Shown: positions 52,608-61,688 of the stretch, piece by piece
Numbering within the stretch: position 1 is the stretch's first letter
Layout of the letters: each line of letters begins with the position of its first letter
DNA from: Pseudonocardia abyssalis
GTDB lineage: Bacteria > Actinomycetota > Actinomycetes > Mycobacteriales > Pseudonocardiaceae
Direction: 5' to 3'
Length of the DNA stretch: 64,000 nt
Assembly (NCBI RefSeq): GCF_019263705.2
Contig: NZ_JADQDK010000001.1
Span: 5,890,001 to 5,954,000 of the forward strand
Program-made: the position numbers and the translations under genes
The notes under the pieces: model-generated
What the model was told of the DNA's origin: nothing
The model's input: the letters and a program-made list of their open reading frames with translations, nothing else
Database searches by the model: none

Positions 52608-53459
52608 GTGAGTTCGCCGACGACAGTCTCGATCCCCAAGGACTCGACCAGACGTCTACCCCGGGTGTCCAACCCGCTCAAGGGTCTTGAAGGACCGCTG
52701 GTCCAGGCCGGCGAGATGACCCGGCTCATGTTCCAGGTCCTCTGGATGGCGGTGCGCCACCCACTGGGCTACTGGTCCGACGTCCGGGACCAGATGTTCG
52801 ACATCCTGAAGCTCTGCTGGATCCCGATGGCGGTGTCGACCACCGCCTTCGGGCTGGGTGCGCCGGGCCTGCAGGGCGGCAACCTCTTCGCCCTCTTCGG
52901 CATCCCCGAGCGGCTCGGTTCGTTCTTCGTCATGGCGAGTGTCCGGGAGTTCGCTCCCTGGGTGAACGCCATGGTCGTCGCCGGCGTGGTGGGTACGGCG
53001 ATCACCGCCGACCTCGGCGCCCGGCGCATCCGCGAGGAGATCGACGCCATGGAGGTCCTCGGCGTCGACCCCATCCGGACCCTCGTGCTCCCTCGGGTCG
53101 TCGCGCTGTTCATCATGACCGGCCTGCTCGACCTGGTGGCCATCATGTTCGGCCTGCTCGGCGGCTACATCGCGGCGGTGCCCATCCTCGGTGCCAACCC
53201 GGCTGCCTTCGCCGACAGTCTCTTCGCGAACCTCTCCGCCACCGACGTGTGGGGCAGCGTGGTCAAGACCGCGTTGTTCGGCCTGATCATCGGGGTCGTC
53301 TGCTGCTACAAGGGCCTCAAGGCGAGCGGTGGCCCGATCGGTGTCGGCAGCGCGGTCAACCAGGCGGTCGTCATCGCGTTCGCGGCGATCTGGATCTTCA
53401 ACATGGTGTTCACGACGATCCTGCTCGGTCTGAACCCCGACATCCAGGTCTACAAGTAG
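52608..53459 (+). CDS. yrbEA: YrbE/MlaE-family permease A of a Mce transporter
   Basis: 283 residues from GTG 52608, with AGGAAGGA 7 bp upstream (ATG 52533 would add a non-conserved N-terminus). Five to six membrane helices and the family motifs REFAPWVNAMVVAGVVGTAITADLGARRIREEIDAMEVLGVDPIRTLVLPR (the EIDAMEVLG coupling helix) are typical of MlaE/YrbE. It is one of two inner-membrane permeases that form the channel for the Mce lipid transporter together with YrbEB and the ATPase. Confidence 0.93.
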   Translation: MSSPTTVSIPKDSTRRLPRVSNPLKGLEGPLVQAGEMTRLMFQVLWMAVRHPLGYWSDVRDQMFDILKLCWIPMAVSTTAFGLGAPGLQGGNLFALFGIPERLGSFFVMASVREFAPWVNAMVVAGVVGTAITADLGARRIREEIDAMEVLGVDPIRTLVLPRVVALFIMTGLLDLVAIMFGLLGGYIAAVPILGANPAAFADSLFANLSATDVWGSVVKTALFGLIIGVVCCYKGLKASGGPIGVGSAVNQAVVIAFAAIWIFNMVFTTILLGLNPDIQVYK

Positions 53460-53472
53460 AGGAGCGCGTGAC

Positions 53473-54336
53473 ATGACCAGCACGATGGATCGTCCCGGTC
53501 CCGCGGGCCCGCCTCCCGGACCTCCGAAGAAGCTCGGACCGAAGATCACCTTCGGTGAGCAGAAGGTCAAGGAGGCCTTCACCACCGGCGGCGAGATCGC
53601 CAAGTTCTCCACGCGGATCATCCGGGACCTGCCCGACGTCCGGCACTACGCGTCCGAGGTCTTCCGGCAGTCCGGCGTCCTCATCCTCTCCAGTGGCCTG
53701 ATCATCTGGCTGATGATGTTCGTCATCGGCTACCAGTGCGGCCTGGAGGCTAACTACACCCTCAAGCAGATCGGCGCACCGCTCTACTCGGGCATCTTCT
53801 CCGCCTGGTGCGCCATCCGTGAGATGGGCCCCTACATGTGGGGCTACATCCTGGCGGCGAAGGTCGGATGCGGGCTGGTCGCCGAGCTCGGCTCGATGCG
53901 GATCTCCGACGAGATCGACGCCATGGAGGTCATGGGGGTCCGCTCGCGAAGCTACCTCGTGGGCACCCGCATCATCGCCACCTGGATCGCGATGCCGTTC
54001 CTCTACGTCGTCGGCCTCGGCATCATGTACATCGCCGAGTACCTGACCGTCGTCATCCAGCTCGGCGGCGTCTCGGCGGGCGGCTACTCCTTCATCTTCT
54101 GGCTCTACCAGAACCCACTCGACTTCGTCTACTCGCTCTCGAAAGTCATGGCGATGGGCACGGTCATCATCTTCGTCGGCTGCTACTACGGCTACAACGC
54201 CAGCGGTGGCCCGGTCGGCGTGGGACGAAACACCGCGAAGTCGATGATGCTCAACATGGTCCTGATCCACGTCGTCGGCGTTCTCGGCACCCAGCTGTTC
54301 TGGGGTCTCGCCGCCAACGCGCCGATCGCCAACTAG
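53473..54336 (+). CDS. yrbEB: YrbE/MlaE-family permease B of a Mce transporter
   Basis: 287 residues, ATG start 13 bp after yrbEA. Same family core: CAIREMGPYMWGYILAAKVGCGLVAELGSMRISDEIDAMEVMG with the EIDAMEVMG coupling helix, and five or six helices. It has a Pro/Gly-rich N-terminus (PGPAGPPPGPPKKLGPKI), cytosolic. It pairs with YrbEA as the heterodimeric permease of the Mce importer. Confidence 0.93.
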   Translation: MTSTMDRPGPAGPPPGPPKKLGPKITFGEQKVKEAFTTGGEIAKFSTRIIRDLPDVRHYASEVFRQSGVLILSSGLIIWLMMFVIGYQCGLEANYTLKQIGAPLYSGIFSAWCAIREMGPYMWGYILAAKVGCGLVAELGSMRISDEIDAMEVMGVRSRSYLVGTRIIATWIAMPFLYVVGLGIMYIAEYLTVVIQLGGVSAGGYSFIFWLYQNPLDFVYSLSKVMAMGTVIIFVGCYYGYNASGGPVGVGRNTAKSMMLNMVLIHVVGVLGTQLFWGLAANAPIAN

Positions 54337-54380
54337 TCCACCACGTCGGGGCGACGCCGCCCCATCCCCGGAGGTCTCCG

Positions 54381-55220
54381 ATGTCCCCGAGAGCCGAACC
54401 AGTCGGTGCCCATCCTCCAGCAGGCCTTCACGGGCAACGTGGACGGGACGTCGGCAGTGCCGCCGGACCGCCTCCCATGTCGGTGCGCAACCTGCACAAG
54501 GCCTTCGGGTCGTTCAAGATCCTCAGGGGGCTCGACCTGGAGTTCCAGGACAACGCGATCACGACGATCCTCGGGCCGTCCGGTACCGGCAAGAGCGTCC
54601 TCATCAAGCACCTGGTCGGGCTCCTGGAGCCCGACCAGGGCGAGGTGGTGATCTTCGGCCAGGACATGTGGCGGATCACCGAACGTGAACGTTACGAGCT
54701 GCGCAAGCGGTTCGGGGTCCTGTTCCAGGACGGCGCCCTGTTCGGCTCCATGAACGTCTACGACAACACGGCCTTCCCGCTGCGCAAGCACACTGACATG
54801 TCCGAGGGCGACATCCGCGAGATCGTGATGTCGAACCTCGTGGAGGTGGGCCTGGAGGCGGCCGTCGGGAAGTTCCCCAGCGAGGTCTCGGGTGGCATGC
54901 GCAAGCGCGCCGGGTTCGCCCGCGCACTGGTCATGAACCCCGACATCGTGCTCTTCGACGAGCCGGACTCCGGCCTCGACCCGGTCCGCACCAGCCTGCT
55001 CTGCGACCTGATCCTCAAGATCCACGCGGAGCACGGCGGCTGCTACATGATCGTCACCCACGACATCAGATCGGCCAGGAAGGTCAGCGACTACGTCGGC
55101 CTGATCTGGCAGGGCAACGTCGTGCACTACGGCGACGCCGCGGGGGCTTTCGGATCCGACGACCCGTTCGTCCGCCAGTTCCTCGCGGGCGAGTCCGCCG
55201 GACCCCTGGGGATGGACTGA
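54381..55220 (+). CDS. mceG: Mce-type ABC transporter ATPase (MlaF/MceG-like)
   Basis: 279 residues from ATG 54381 behind GGAGG. Walker A GPSGTGKSVLIKHLVG, Q-loop GVLFQDGALFGSM, signature VSGGMRKRAGFARALV, Walker B VLFDEPDSGLDP and H-loop IVTHDI are all intact. GSMNVYDN after the Q-loop is the MlaF/MceG-specific stretch. In mycobacteria the ATPase gene mceG is usually unlinked; here it sits inside the operon between yrbEB and mceA. It energises uptake by the Mce complex. Confidence 0.92.
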   Translation: MSPRAEPVGAHPPAGLHGQRGRDVGSAAGPPPMSVRNLHKAFGSFKILRGLDLEFQDNAITTILGPSGTGKSVLIKHLVGLLEPDQGEVVIFGQDMWRITERERYELRKRFGVLFQDGALFGSMNVYDNTAFPLRKHTDMSEGDIREIVMSNLVEVGLEAAVGKFPSEVSGGMRKRAGFARALVMNPDIVLFDEPDSGLDPVRTSLLCDLILKIHAEHGGCYMIVTHDIRSARKVSDYVGLIWQGNVVHYGDAAGAFGSDDPFVRQFLAGESAGPLGMD

Positions 55221-55221
55221 C

Positions 55222-56454
55222 GTGCAACGCATACTGACCGCGGTGGTGGTTGCAGTACTGGTCCTGGCCACCACCGCAGCCGGCGTCATGTCCTTCAGCG
55301 GCCCGTACCGGGTCACCGTCGTGCTCGACAACGCGGCCAACCTCATCGAGGGCACCCTGATCAAGGTCAACGGTTTCGACGCCGGCCAGATCGAGGATCT
55401 GGAAGTGGTCGACGGCCGGGCCCAGTTGACGCTCGTCCTCGACCGAGAGTTCGCGCCGCTGCACGACGGCGCCACCGCGAGCGTGGTCTGGAAGGCCCTG
55501 CTCGGCGAGCGGCTCGTCAACCTGACCGACGGGCCCGCCGACAACGCGGAGATCCCCTCGGGCGGGATGCTGACTGGGGACCAGCCCTCCCCGGTCGAGC
55601 TCGACACCGTGCTCGCCGCGCTCGACCCGCCGACCCGGGAGAAGCTCAACTCGTTGACCCGCAACCTGGACGAGACGCTGGCGGGCAGCGAGGGCGACCT
55701 CAACGCCACGCTGAAGACCGCGGGCCCGGCGATCGGCGCACTGGGTGACGTGCTGCGCGGCCTCGGCACCGACGGGGAGGCCGTGCGCCAGCTGGTCACC
55801 CGGCTCAACGAGACGATGACGATCCTGGCCCGCCGCGACGGTGACGTGTCGCGCGTGGTCGACCAGCTCGGCGGGGCCGTCGACCAGATCGTCGCGCAGC
55901 GTGAGGCACTCGGCGGCACCCTCCGGGAGCTGCCCCCCACACTCCGGCAGGCCCGTACCACGCTCGACAGCGTGCCCGGCACGGTCGAGGAGGTGACCCC
56001 ACTGCTCGAGGCGCTCGAACCGGCGACCGCGCGGCTGCCGGGCGTCGCCGCCGACCTGCGCCCGCTGCTCAGCGATCTCCGCCCGGCCATCGCCGACCTG
56101 CGGCCCACCCTCGACTCCGCGTCGGAGCTGCTGCAGTTCACCCCCGGGCTGCTCGACAGCGGTACCGCGACGGTTCCGGCAATCGAGGAGACCGTCGCCG
56201 GGATCACCCCGGCGCTGGCCTTCCTGCGGCCGTACACACCCGAGCTGGCGGGCTTCCTGACCAACTGGAACTCGGCGAACGCCAACTTCGACCGCAACGG
56301 TCACTACGCCCGCATCTACGTCACTGCGGGCGCGGAGAACGTCAACGTGAACCCGGGCGTCCTGCCCCCGGGCACGACGAAGAACCTGGCGCCGCTGCCC
56401 GGTGAGCTGGTCGACCAGCCCTGGACGGACGCCTTCGGAGAGGGAATGCGATGA
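55222..56454 (+). CDS. mceA: Mce protein A (MCE/MlaD domain)
   Basis: 410 residues, GTG start one base after the ATPase stop. One N-terminal membrane helix (VVVAVLVLATTAAGVMSF) is followed by an MCE domain (YRVTVVLDNAANLIEGTLIKVNGFDAGQIEDLEV). Residues about 130-330 form long amphipathic helices of the Mce needle, with repeated RDLRPLLSDLRPAIADLRPTL-type heptads. No lipobox Cys occurs. Its C-terminus ends in a conserved YARIYVTAGAENVNVNPG segment. Confidence 0.92.
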   Translation: MQRILTAVVVAVLVLATTAAGVMSFSGPYRVTVVLDNAANLIEGTLIKVNGFDAGQIEDLEVVDGRAQLTLVLDREFAPLHDGATASVVWKALLGERLVNLTDGPADNAEIPSGGMLTGDQPSPVELDTVLAALDPPTREKLNSLTRNLDETLAGSEGDLNATLKTAGPAIGALGDVLRGLGTDGEAVRQLVTRLNETMTILARRDGDVSRVVDQLGGAVDQIVAQREALGGTLRELPPTLRQARTTLDSVPGTVEEVTPLLEALEPATARLPGVAADLRPLLSDLRPAIADLRPTLDSASELLQFTPGLLDSGTATVPAIEETVAGITPALAFLRPYTPELAGFLTNWNSANANFDRNGHYARIYVTAGAENVNVNPGVLPPGTTKNLAPLPGELVDQPWTDAFGEGMR

Positions 56455-57821
56455 AGCTCTCGACGCCCCGCGCGCTCGCGGTGGGACTCGTCGCCGCGAT
56501 CGGGGCCACCGGCGCGATGAGCGGCCTGGCCGCGGAGAACCCATCGGCGCAGGGCATGGTCGTGGTGGCCGAGTTCGACTCGGCCGGCCCGCTGCTGACG
56601 CGCAACGAGGTCAAGGTCGACGGTGTCGTCGTCGGTGAGGTTGGCGACATCGTCGTCGACGGCGACCACGCCGACGTCCTCCTCGACCTCGATCCCTCGG
56701 CACTGCCCCTCTACCAGGATGCGACGGCCACCATCCGGCCCATCAGCCTCCTCGGTGAGCGCTACGTGGACATCGAACGCGGCACGCCCGGCACGGCCAC
56801 GATGGCCACCGGCGGTACGATCCCGCGGGACCGGACCGGTACCAACGTGGACCTCGACGAGATCCTCAACACCGTCGACGAGCCGACCGGCGAGTCGCTG
56901 GCGTTCCTGGTCACCACGCTCGGCGACGGGCTGCGCGACAACGGCGGCAACGTCGACGCCGCGCTGAAGGCATTGGCCCCGGCGCTGCGCGACACGGAGG
57001 GCCTGACGGCCGTCCTGGAGGACCAGAACGTCCTGCTCGGGTCGCTGGTCGACCGGGTCGAGCCGGTGGCCGGTGCGCTGGCCACCGACGGCGGCGCGTC
57101 GCTCGACCGGCTGGTGGCGTCCGCCGATCGGCTGCTGGCGGCGAGCAGCCGCCAGCAGGAGGCACTCGACCAGACCCTGGCCGAGCTGCCCGGTGCGCTG
57201 CGCTCCGCGCGGACCACGCTGGGCGAGCTCGCCGGCACCGCCCAGGAGACGACCCCGACGCTGCGCACGCTGCGGCCGGTCACGGAGGACCTCTCGGAGA
57301 TCTCCGGCGAGCTGCGGACCTTCGCCGACTCGCTCGACCCCGCCCTGGCCCAGGCCGAGCCGGTGCTCCAGGAGGCGCGCAAACTCCTGGAGGAGGCGCA
57401 GCCGGTGGCGGCCGACCTGCGCACGGCCTCACCCGACCTGCGCACGGCGTCGGCCGACGCCCGCCCGCTCGTCGAAGACCTCACCGCCAACCTCGACAAC
57501 GTGCTGAACTTCGTCCGGTACTGGGCGCTGACCACCAACGGCTACGACGGGCTGTCGCACTACTTCCGGGCCCACATCATCGTCAACCAGGACTCGGCGA
57601 CGAACTTCCTGCCCCAGGCCGTGCCCGTTCCCCCGCTGTTCGGCACTCCGCCGCTGATCGGTGGCGAGCAGCCCGGCAGCGACGTCCCCGGCACACCCAC
57701 CAGCCCCCCGGTCGGCGGCTCGTTGCTGCAGGCGCCCGGCCCCGACGACGACGGTGCCACCGGACTGACCCCCGAACAGGAGAGCGGCATGCTCGGTTCG
57801 CTGCTGGGAGGCGGCTCGTGA
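56451..57821 (+). CDS. mceB: Mce protein B (MCE/MlaD domain)
   Basis: 456 residues, ATGA overlap with mceA. After the hydrophobic start (LAVGLVAAIGATGAMSGLA; no lipobox Cys), the MCE domain VVVAEFDSAGPLLTRNEVKVDGVVVGEVGDI and IRPISLLGERYVDIERGTPG follow. A long helical region with LRTASPDLRTASADARPLVED lies at about 270-350, ending in a Gly/Pro/Ser tail. Helical needle component of the Mce complex. Confidence 0.9.
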   Translation: MKLSTPRALAVGLVAAIGATGAMSGLAAENPSAQGMVVVAEFDSAGPLLTRNEVKVDGVVVGEVGDIVVDGDHADVLLDLDPSALPLYQDATATIRPISLLGERYVDIERGTPGTATMATGGTIPRDRTGTNVDLDEILNTVDEPTGESLAFLVTTLGDGLRDNGGNVDAALKALAPALRDTEGLTAVLEDQNVLLGSLVDRVEPVAGALATDGGASLDRLVASADRLLAASSRQQEALDQTLAELPGALRSARTTLGELAGTAQETTPTLRTLRPVTEDLSEISGELRTFADSLDPALAQAEPVLQEARKLLEEAQPVAADLRTASPDLRTASADARPLVEDLTANLDNVLNFVRYWALTTNGYDGLSHYFRAHIIVNQDSATNFLPQAVPVPPLFGTPPLIGGEQPGSDVPGTPTSPPVGGSLLQAPGPDDDGATGLTPEQESGMLGSLLGGGS

Positions 57822-59116
57822 GGCTCCTCCAGAAGGCCTTCAACTCCCGCTCCTCGGCCCTGTTCATCGGCATCACGGTCGTGGTCCTGTTCGTCGCCTC
57901 CGTCGTGTTCGCCTTCCAGGCGCAGTACGGCATCCCCGGCGCGACCGTGACGATGGTCCGAGCCTCCTTCGACGACGTCGGCGCACTGCGCCGTGGTGAC
58001 GACGTCCGGATCGCCAGTGCCCGCGTCGGCACCGTCGACGCCATCGAGTACTCCGAGGCACAGGGCGCGGTCGCCGTGCTCAAGCTCGACGGGGACCGCC
58101 CGATCTACCGCAACTCCAGCGCGGCGACGGCGTCGGTCGGCGCCCGCTCGGCGTTGGGCCAGAAGTTCGTCGACCTCGACCCCGGCAGCGAGGACGCCGG
58201 CCTGCTCGGCGAGGACGAGGTCATCCAGAAGCGGATCACCCGCGGCGCGCAGGAGGTCAGCGACCTGTTCAACGTGTTCGACCAGCCGACCCGCACCGCG
58301 CTGGGATCGACGCTGCGTGAGCTCGGCGGCGGGCTCGCCGGCCGGTCCGAGGACCTGGCGGACGCGTTCCGGACCTCCCCGGAACTGCTTCCCGACCTGG
58401 GCACGGTGTCCCGGTCCCTGAGCGCCGGTGACGGCGCCGACCTGGTCGGCCTGCTGCAGTCGGCCGACACCCTCGCCGGCCGCTTCGAGGGCCGGGAACA
58501 GGAGATCGCCTCCCTCATGACGAGCCTCAGCAACACTCTCGACGCGGTGGCGGTGGACGACACCGGGCCGTTCGAGCAGACCCTCGAGCGGGCCCCGGGC
58601 ACCCTGCGGGACGTGCGGTCCGCCCTGGACACGCTCAACGGCCCGCTCGCCGACACACGGGTGGCGGTCACCGAGCTGCGCCCGGGCGCGGAGGCCCTCG
58701 GGCGGGCCACCCCGGACGTCCGGGGCGTGCTGCGCGAGGGCGTGGGGCCGCTCGACCGGGTGCCGGGCGTCGCCGACGTCGCCGAGCCCGCGGTGGTGGA
58801 CCTGACCGAGCTGATGGCCGACGCGCGGCCGCTGACCCCCAGGCTCGTGCAGACGCTGCGGGAGGCCGCGCCGCTGCTGGCCGACGCCGCGCCGTTCTCC
58901 CCGGAGATCTCGCAGTTCTTCACCAACGCGACGAGCGCGCTCAGCAACGGTGACGCGGCGGGACACTGGCTGCGCTTCTTCCCGATCGTCTCGGCGGAGT
59001 CGGCGTCCGGGGTGCTGCCGGTCGAGGATCCGACGGTCGCCCGAAACGGTGACCCGGAGCCCGGCGAGCTCGAGACCGACCGCCAGCCGCTGCCGCTGCT
59101 GGGGGGGCGCAACTGA
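57818..59116 (+). CDS. mceC: Mce protein C (MCE/MlaD domain)
   Basis: 432 residues, GTGA overlap with mceB. Its N-terminus has one membrane helix (LFIGITVVVLFVASVVFAF) and an MCE domain with YGIPGATVTMVRASFDDVGALRRGDDVRIASARVGTV and ASVGARSALGQKFVDLDPG. A helical region of about 250 residues follows. The conserved EISQFFTNATSALSNGD near the end is typical of MceC-like proteins. Needle subunit. Confidence 0.9.
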   Translation: MRLLQKAFNSRSSALFIGITVVVLFVASVVFAFQAQYGIPGATVTMVRASFDDVGALRRGDDVRIASARVGTVDAIEYSEAQGAVAVLKLDGDRPIYRNSSAATASVGARSALGQKFVDLDPGSEDAGLLGEDEVIQKRITRGAQEVSDLFNVFDQPTRTALGSTLRELGGGLAGRSEDLADAFRTSPELLPDLGTVSRSLSAGDGADLVGLLQSADTLAGRFEGREQEIASLMTSLSNTLDAVAVDDTGPFEQTLERAPGTLRDVRSALDTLNGPLADTRVAVTELRPGAEALGRATPDVRGVLREGVGPLDRVPGVADVAEPAVVDLTELMADARPLTPRLVQTLREAAPLLADAAPFSPEISQFFTNATSALSNGDAAGHWLRFFPIVSAESASGVLPVEDPTVARNGDPEPGELETDRQPLPLLGGRN

Positions 59117-60429
59117 TGGCCACCCCTACGTTCCGTCAACGCAAGCCGCTGTCACCGGTCGGCATCGGCATCCTGGTCACGATCGTCCTGCTGCTGCTGG
59201 GGGTGGCGCTGTTCAGCAAGGCGCAGATCCTCACCTGGCTCAGCCCCGGGGACACGATCCGGGCGAATTTCAGTCAGGACTACCGGATGCGCGCCTACCA
59301 GACGCCGGTCAAGATCGCCGGTGTCCCGGTTGGCGTCGTCACCGGAGTCGAGCGCGCGGACGACGGCTCCGCCCTGGTCGAGATGAAGCTCGACCCGGGT
59401 GAGAAGGACAAGCTCGGCTCCGCGCCGAGCGCGGCGATCCGCGCCACGACCCTGCTCGGCGGCAGCTACTACCTGGAACTCGAACCCGGCGGCGACCGGG
59501 GCGAGGTGCAGGACGACATCCCGGTCGACCGCGCCTCGGTGCCGGTCGAGCTGGACCGGGTGGCGGCGGCGCTGCAGCCGGACGCTCTCCTCGGGCTGCA
59601 GCGCAGCACCGGCCACCTCGACGACACCCTGTCCCGAGGTGGGTCCGAGGCCCTGCAGGATCTGGCGCGGACCGCCCCGGGCACCCTCGGGCCGGCCGGC
59701 GGTGTGCTGCAGGCCGCGCGTGGCACCCGGCCGGAGGTCGATCTGACCGAGCTGGTCCAGGGACTGGAGTCCGCGTCGCGCGCGCTGTCGGAGAACAACG
59801 GCCAGCTCGACGACGTCGTCACCGGACTCGACTCGCTCTCCGGCGTGCTCGACCGGCGCGGCGGTGACATCGCCGCGTCGCTGCGCAACGCACCCGAGAC
59901 ACTGCGCATCGCCAACACCGGCCTGCACAACCTCGACGGGACCCTCGCCGAGCTGCGGGACACCGCGGGACCGGCGCTGCCGGTCGTCGAGGAGCTCGAC
60001 GAACTGCTCGACACGGCCGAGCCCGTCCTGGAGGAGGCCCGACCGGTGGTCGCCGACCTGCGCGGTCTGCTCGTCGACGCTCGCCCGCTGGTCGACGACC
60101 TCGTCCCGGCCACCCAGGGCCTCACCACCGTGCTGGACAACCTGGAGGGCCCGGTCCTCGACCGGGTGAACGGACCGGTGCTCGACACCATCAACTCCGG
60201 GTTCGACGGGACCGGTCCCTACGAGGGCGGTGGCGGTGACAACCCGTTCTACACCGAGCTGGCCTACATGGTCACCAACCTCGACAGCGTCTCGGCTCTC
60301 ACCGACGAGAACGGTGCGGTCATCGGGTTCAACCCGGGCGTCAACGGCGGCAGCGTCGCGGGGCTGCCCGGGGTCAGCGTCGAGCAGCTGTTCGCCAACC
60401 TCGCCCAGTTCCAGGAGATCCAGCGATGA
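59116..60429 (+). CDS. mceD: Mce protein D (MCE/MlaD domain)
   Basis: 437 residues; ATG overlaps the mceC stop by one base. N-terminal helix (VGIGILVTIVLLLLGVALF) and MCE domain SPGDTIRANFSQDYRMRAYQTPVKIAGVPVGVVTGVERA and AIRATTLLGGSYYLELEPGG, then a helical region with LEEARPVVADLRGLLVDARPLVDDL. A Gly-rich spot (GTGPYEGGGGDN) is near the end. Needle subunit. Confidence 0.9.
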   Translation: MATPTFRQRKPLSPVGIGILVTIVLLLLGVALFSKAQILTWLSPGDTIRANFSQDYRMRAYQTPVKIAGVPVGVVTGVERADDGSALVEMKLDPGEKDKLGSAPSAAIRATTLLGGSYYLELEPGGDRGEVQDDIPVDRASVPVELDRVAAALQPDALLGLQRSTGHLDDTLSRGGSEALQDLARTAPGTLGPAGGVLQAARGTRPEVDLTELVQGLESASRALSENNGQLDDVVTGLDSLSGVLDRRGGDIAASLRNAPETLRIANTGLHNLDGTLAELRDTAGPALPVVEELDELLDTAEPVLEEARPVVADLRGLLVDARPLVDDLVPATQGLTTVLDNLEGPVLDRVNGPVLDTINSGFDGTGPYEGGGGDNPFYTELAYMVTNLDSVSALTDENGAVIGFNPGVNGGSVAGLPGVSVEQLFANLAQFQEIQR

Positions 60430-61688
60430 GCGCCACGACCCACAAACAGGGTTGGCTGCCCCGCATGTGGGCCCACGCCCGCAGCGAGCCGGGCCTGTTC
60501 CGCAACATCGTGGTCATGGCCGCGCTGATCGTGCTCGGCCTCGGGGTGGGTGGCTACATCCTGAGTCAGCAACGGTTCAACCCGCCGTGGGAGAACGTGC
60601 TGATCTTCGAGGCCACCTTCGACGCCACACCGGCGATCAGCCCCGGCAACGGGCAGGAGGTGCGGATCGCCGGCGTGGCGGTCGGCGACATCCGCGAGGC
60701 GCGGGTCTCCGACGAGGGCGACGCGGTGCTCACCCTCGCGGTGGCGGCCGAGTACCCGGTCTACGACAACGCCCGGGTCGTGTTGCGGCCCAAGAGCCCG
60801 CTCAACGAGATGTACGTCGAGGTCAGCCCGGGAGGCCCGCCCGGCATCCCGCTGGAGGACGGTGCGGTACTGCCCGTGGGGCAGTCCTCGGAGCCCATCC
60901 AGATCGACGAGGTGACGGGTTACCTGGACGAGAACGCCCGCTACGCCCTGACCAGCCTGCTGTCGGAGTCCGACACGGCGCTGGCCAACGCGCCCGCGAC
61001 GCTGCCCGATGGGCTGCGGGGCGCGGACGCGGTGCTCACCGACCTGCAGCCGGTCGTGGCCGAGCTGGACGTGCGGCGGGACAAGATCGCCCGACTGGTG
61101 ACTGCGCTGAGCCGGATCTCCTCCGCGCTGGGCCGCGACGACGAGCGGATCTCGCGGCTGGCTGCCAGCCTGCAGACGACCTTGACCACCGTGGCCGGGC
61201 AGAGCCAGCCGTTGGACGACGCGCTCGCCCAGCTGCCGGACCTCGACGCCCAGCTGCGTGCGGCCACGCAGGGCGTCACGGAGCTGGCCGGTGAGCTCGA
61301 CCCCGCGCTGGTCAACCTCCGGGAGGCCACTGACGTGCTGCCGGGGGCGCTCTCCCGCACGAACGACTCCGTCCAGCGGCTGGACACGACCCTGGACACG
61401 CTCACCCCGGTGATCGCCGCGGCGCGCCCGGTGGTCGGTGACCTGCGGCCCGTGGTCGGCGACCTGAACGCCAGCCTCGACGACCTGGTGCCGATCTCCG
61501 AGCGGCTCGAACCGGTCACCGCGGGCCTCGTCCCGTACCTGACCGACCTGCAGGCATTCGTCTACAACACGAACTCCGTGACCAGCCTGCGCGACGCCAA
61601 CCGGGGGATCCTGCGCGGCCTGCTGCAGGTGACACCGACCTCGCTCCCGCTTCCGCTCCAGGGTCTCGCGACCCCGACCCCTCGATAG
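60426..61688 (+). CDS. mceE: Mce protein E (MCE/MlaD domain)
   Basis: 420 residues, ATGA overlap with mceD. The N-terminal 50 residues contain one membrane helix (NIVVMAALIVLGLGVGGYILS) and no lipobox, although in many mce operons the fifth protein is a lipoprotein. The MCE domain follows (VLIFEATFDATPAISPGNGQEVRIAGVAVGDIREARV, VVLRPKSPLNEMYVEVSPG), then helices. C-terminus ends in a Pro/Thr-rich tail. Needle subunit. Confidence 0.9.
   Translation: MSATTHKQGWLPRMWAHARSEPGLFRNIVVMAALIVLGLGVGGYILSQQRFNPPWENVLIFEATFDATPAISPGNGQEVRIAGVAVGDIREARVSDEGDAVLTLAVAAEYPVYDNARVVLRPKSPLNEMYVEVSPGGPPGIPLEDGAVLPVGQSSEPIQIDEVTGYLDENARYALTSLLSESDTALANAPATLPDGLRGADAVLTDLQPVVAELDVRRDKIARLVTALSRISSALGRDDERISRLAASLQTTLTTVAGQSQPLDDALAQLPDLDAQLRAATQGVTELAGELDPALVNLREATDVLPGALSRTNDSVQRLDTTLDTLTPVIAAARPVVGDLRPVVGDLNASLDDLVPISERLEPVTAGLVPYLTDLQAFVYNTNSVTSLRDANRGILRGLLQVTPTSLPLPLQGLATPTPR

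Noticed and set aside
54333..56297. Minus-strand frame of 654 codons over the Mce ATPase and mceA
   Set aside because: Ser/Arg-rich antisense product without family features; the plus-strand genes have complete motifs.
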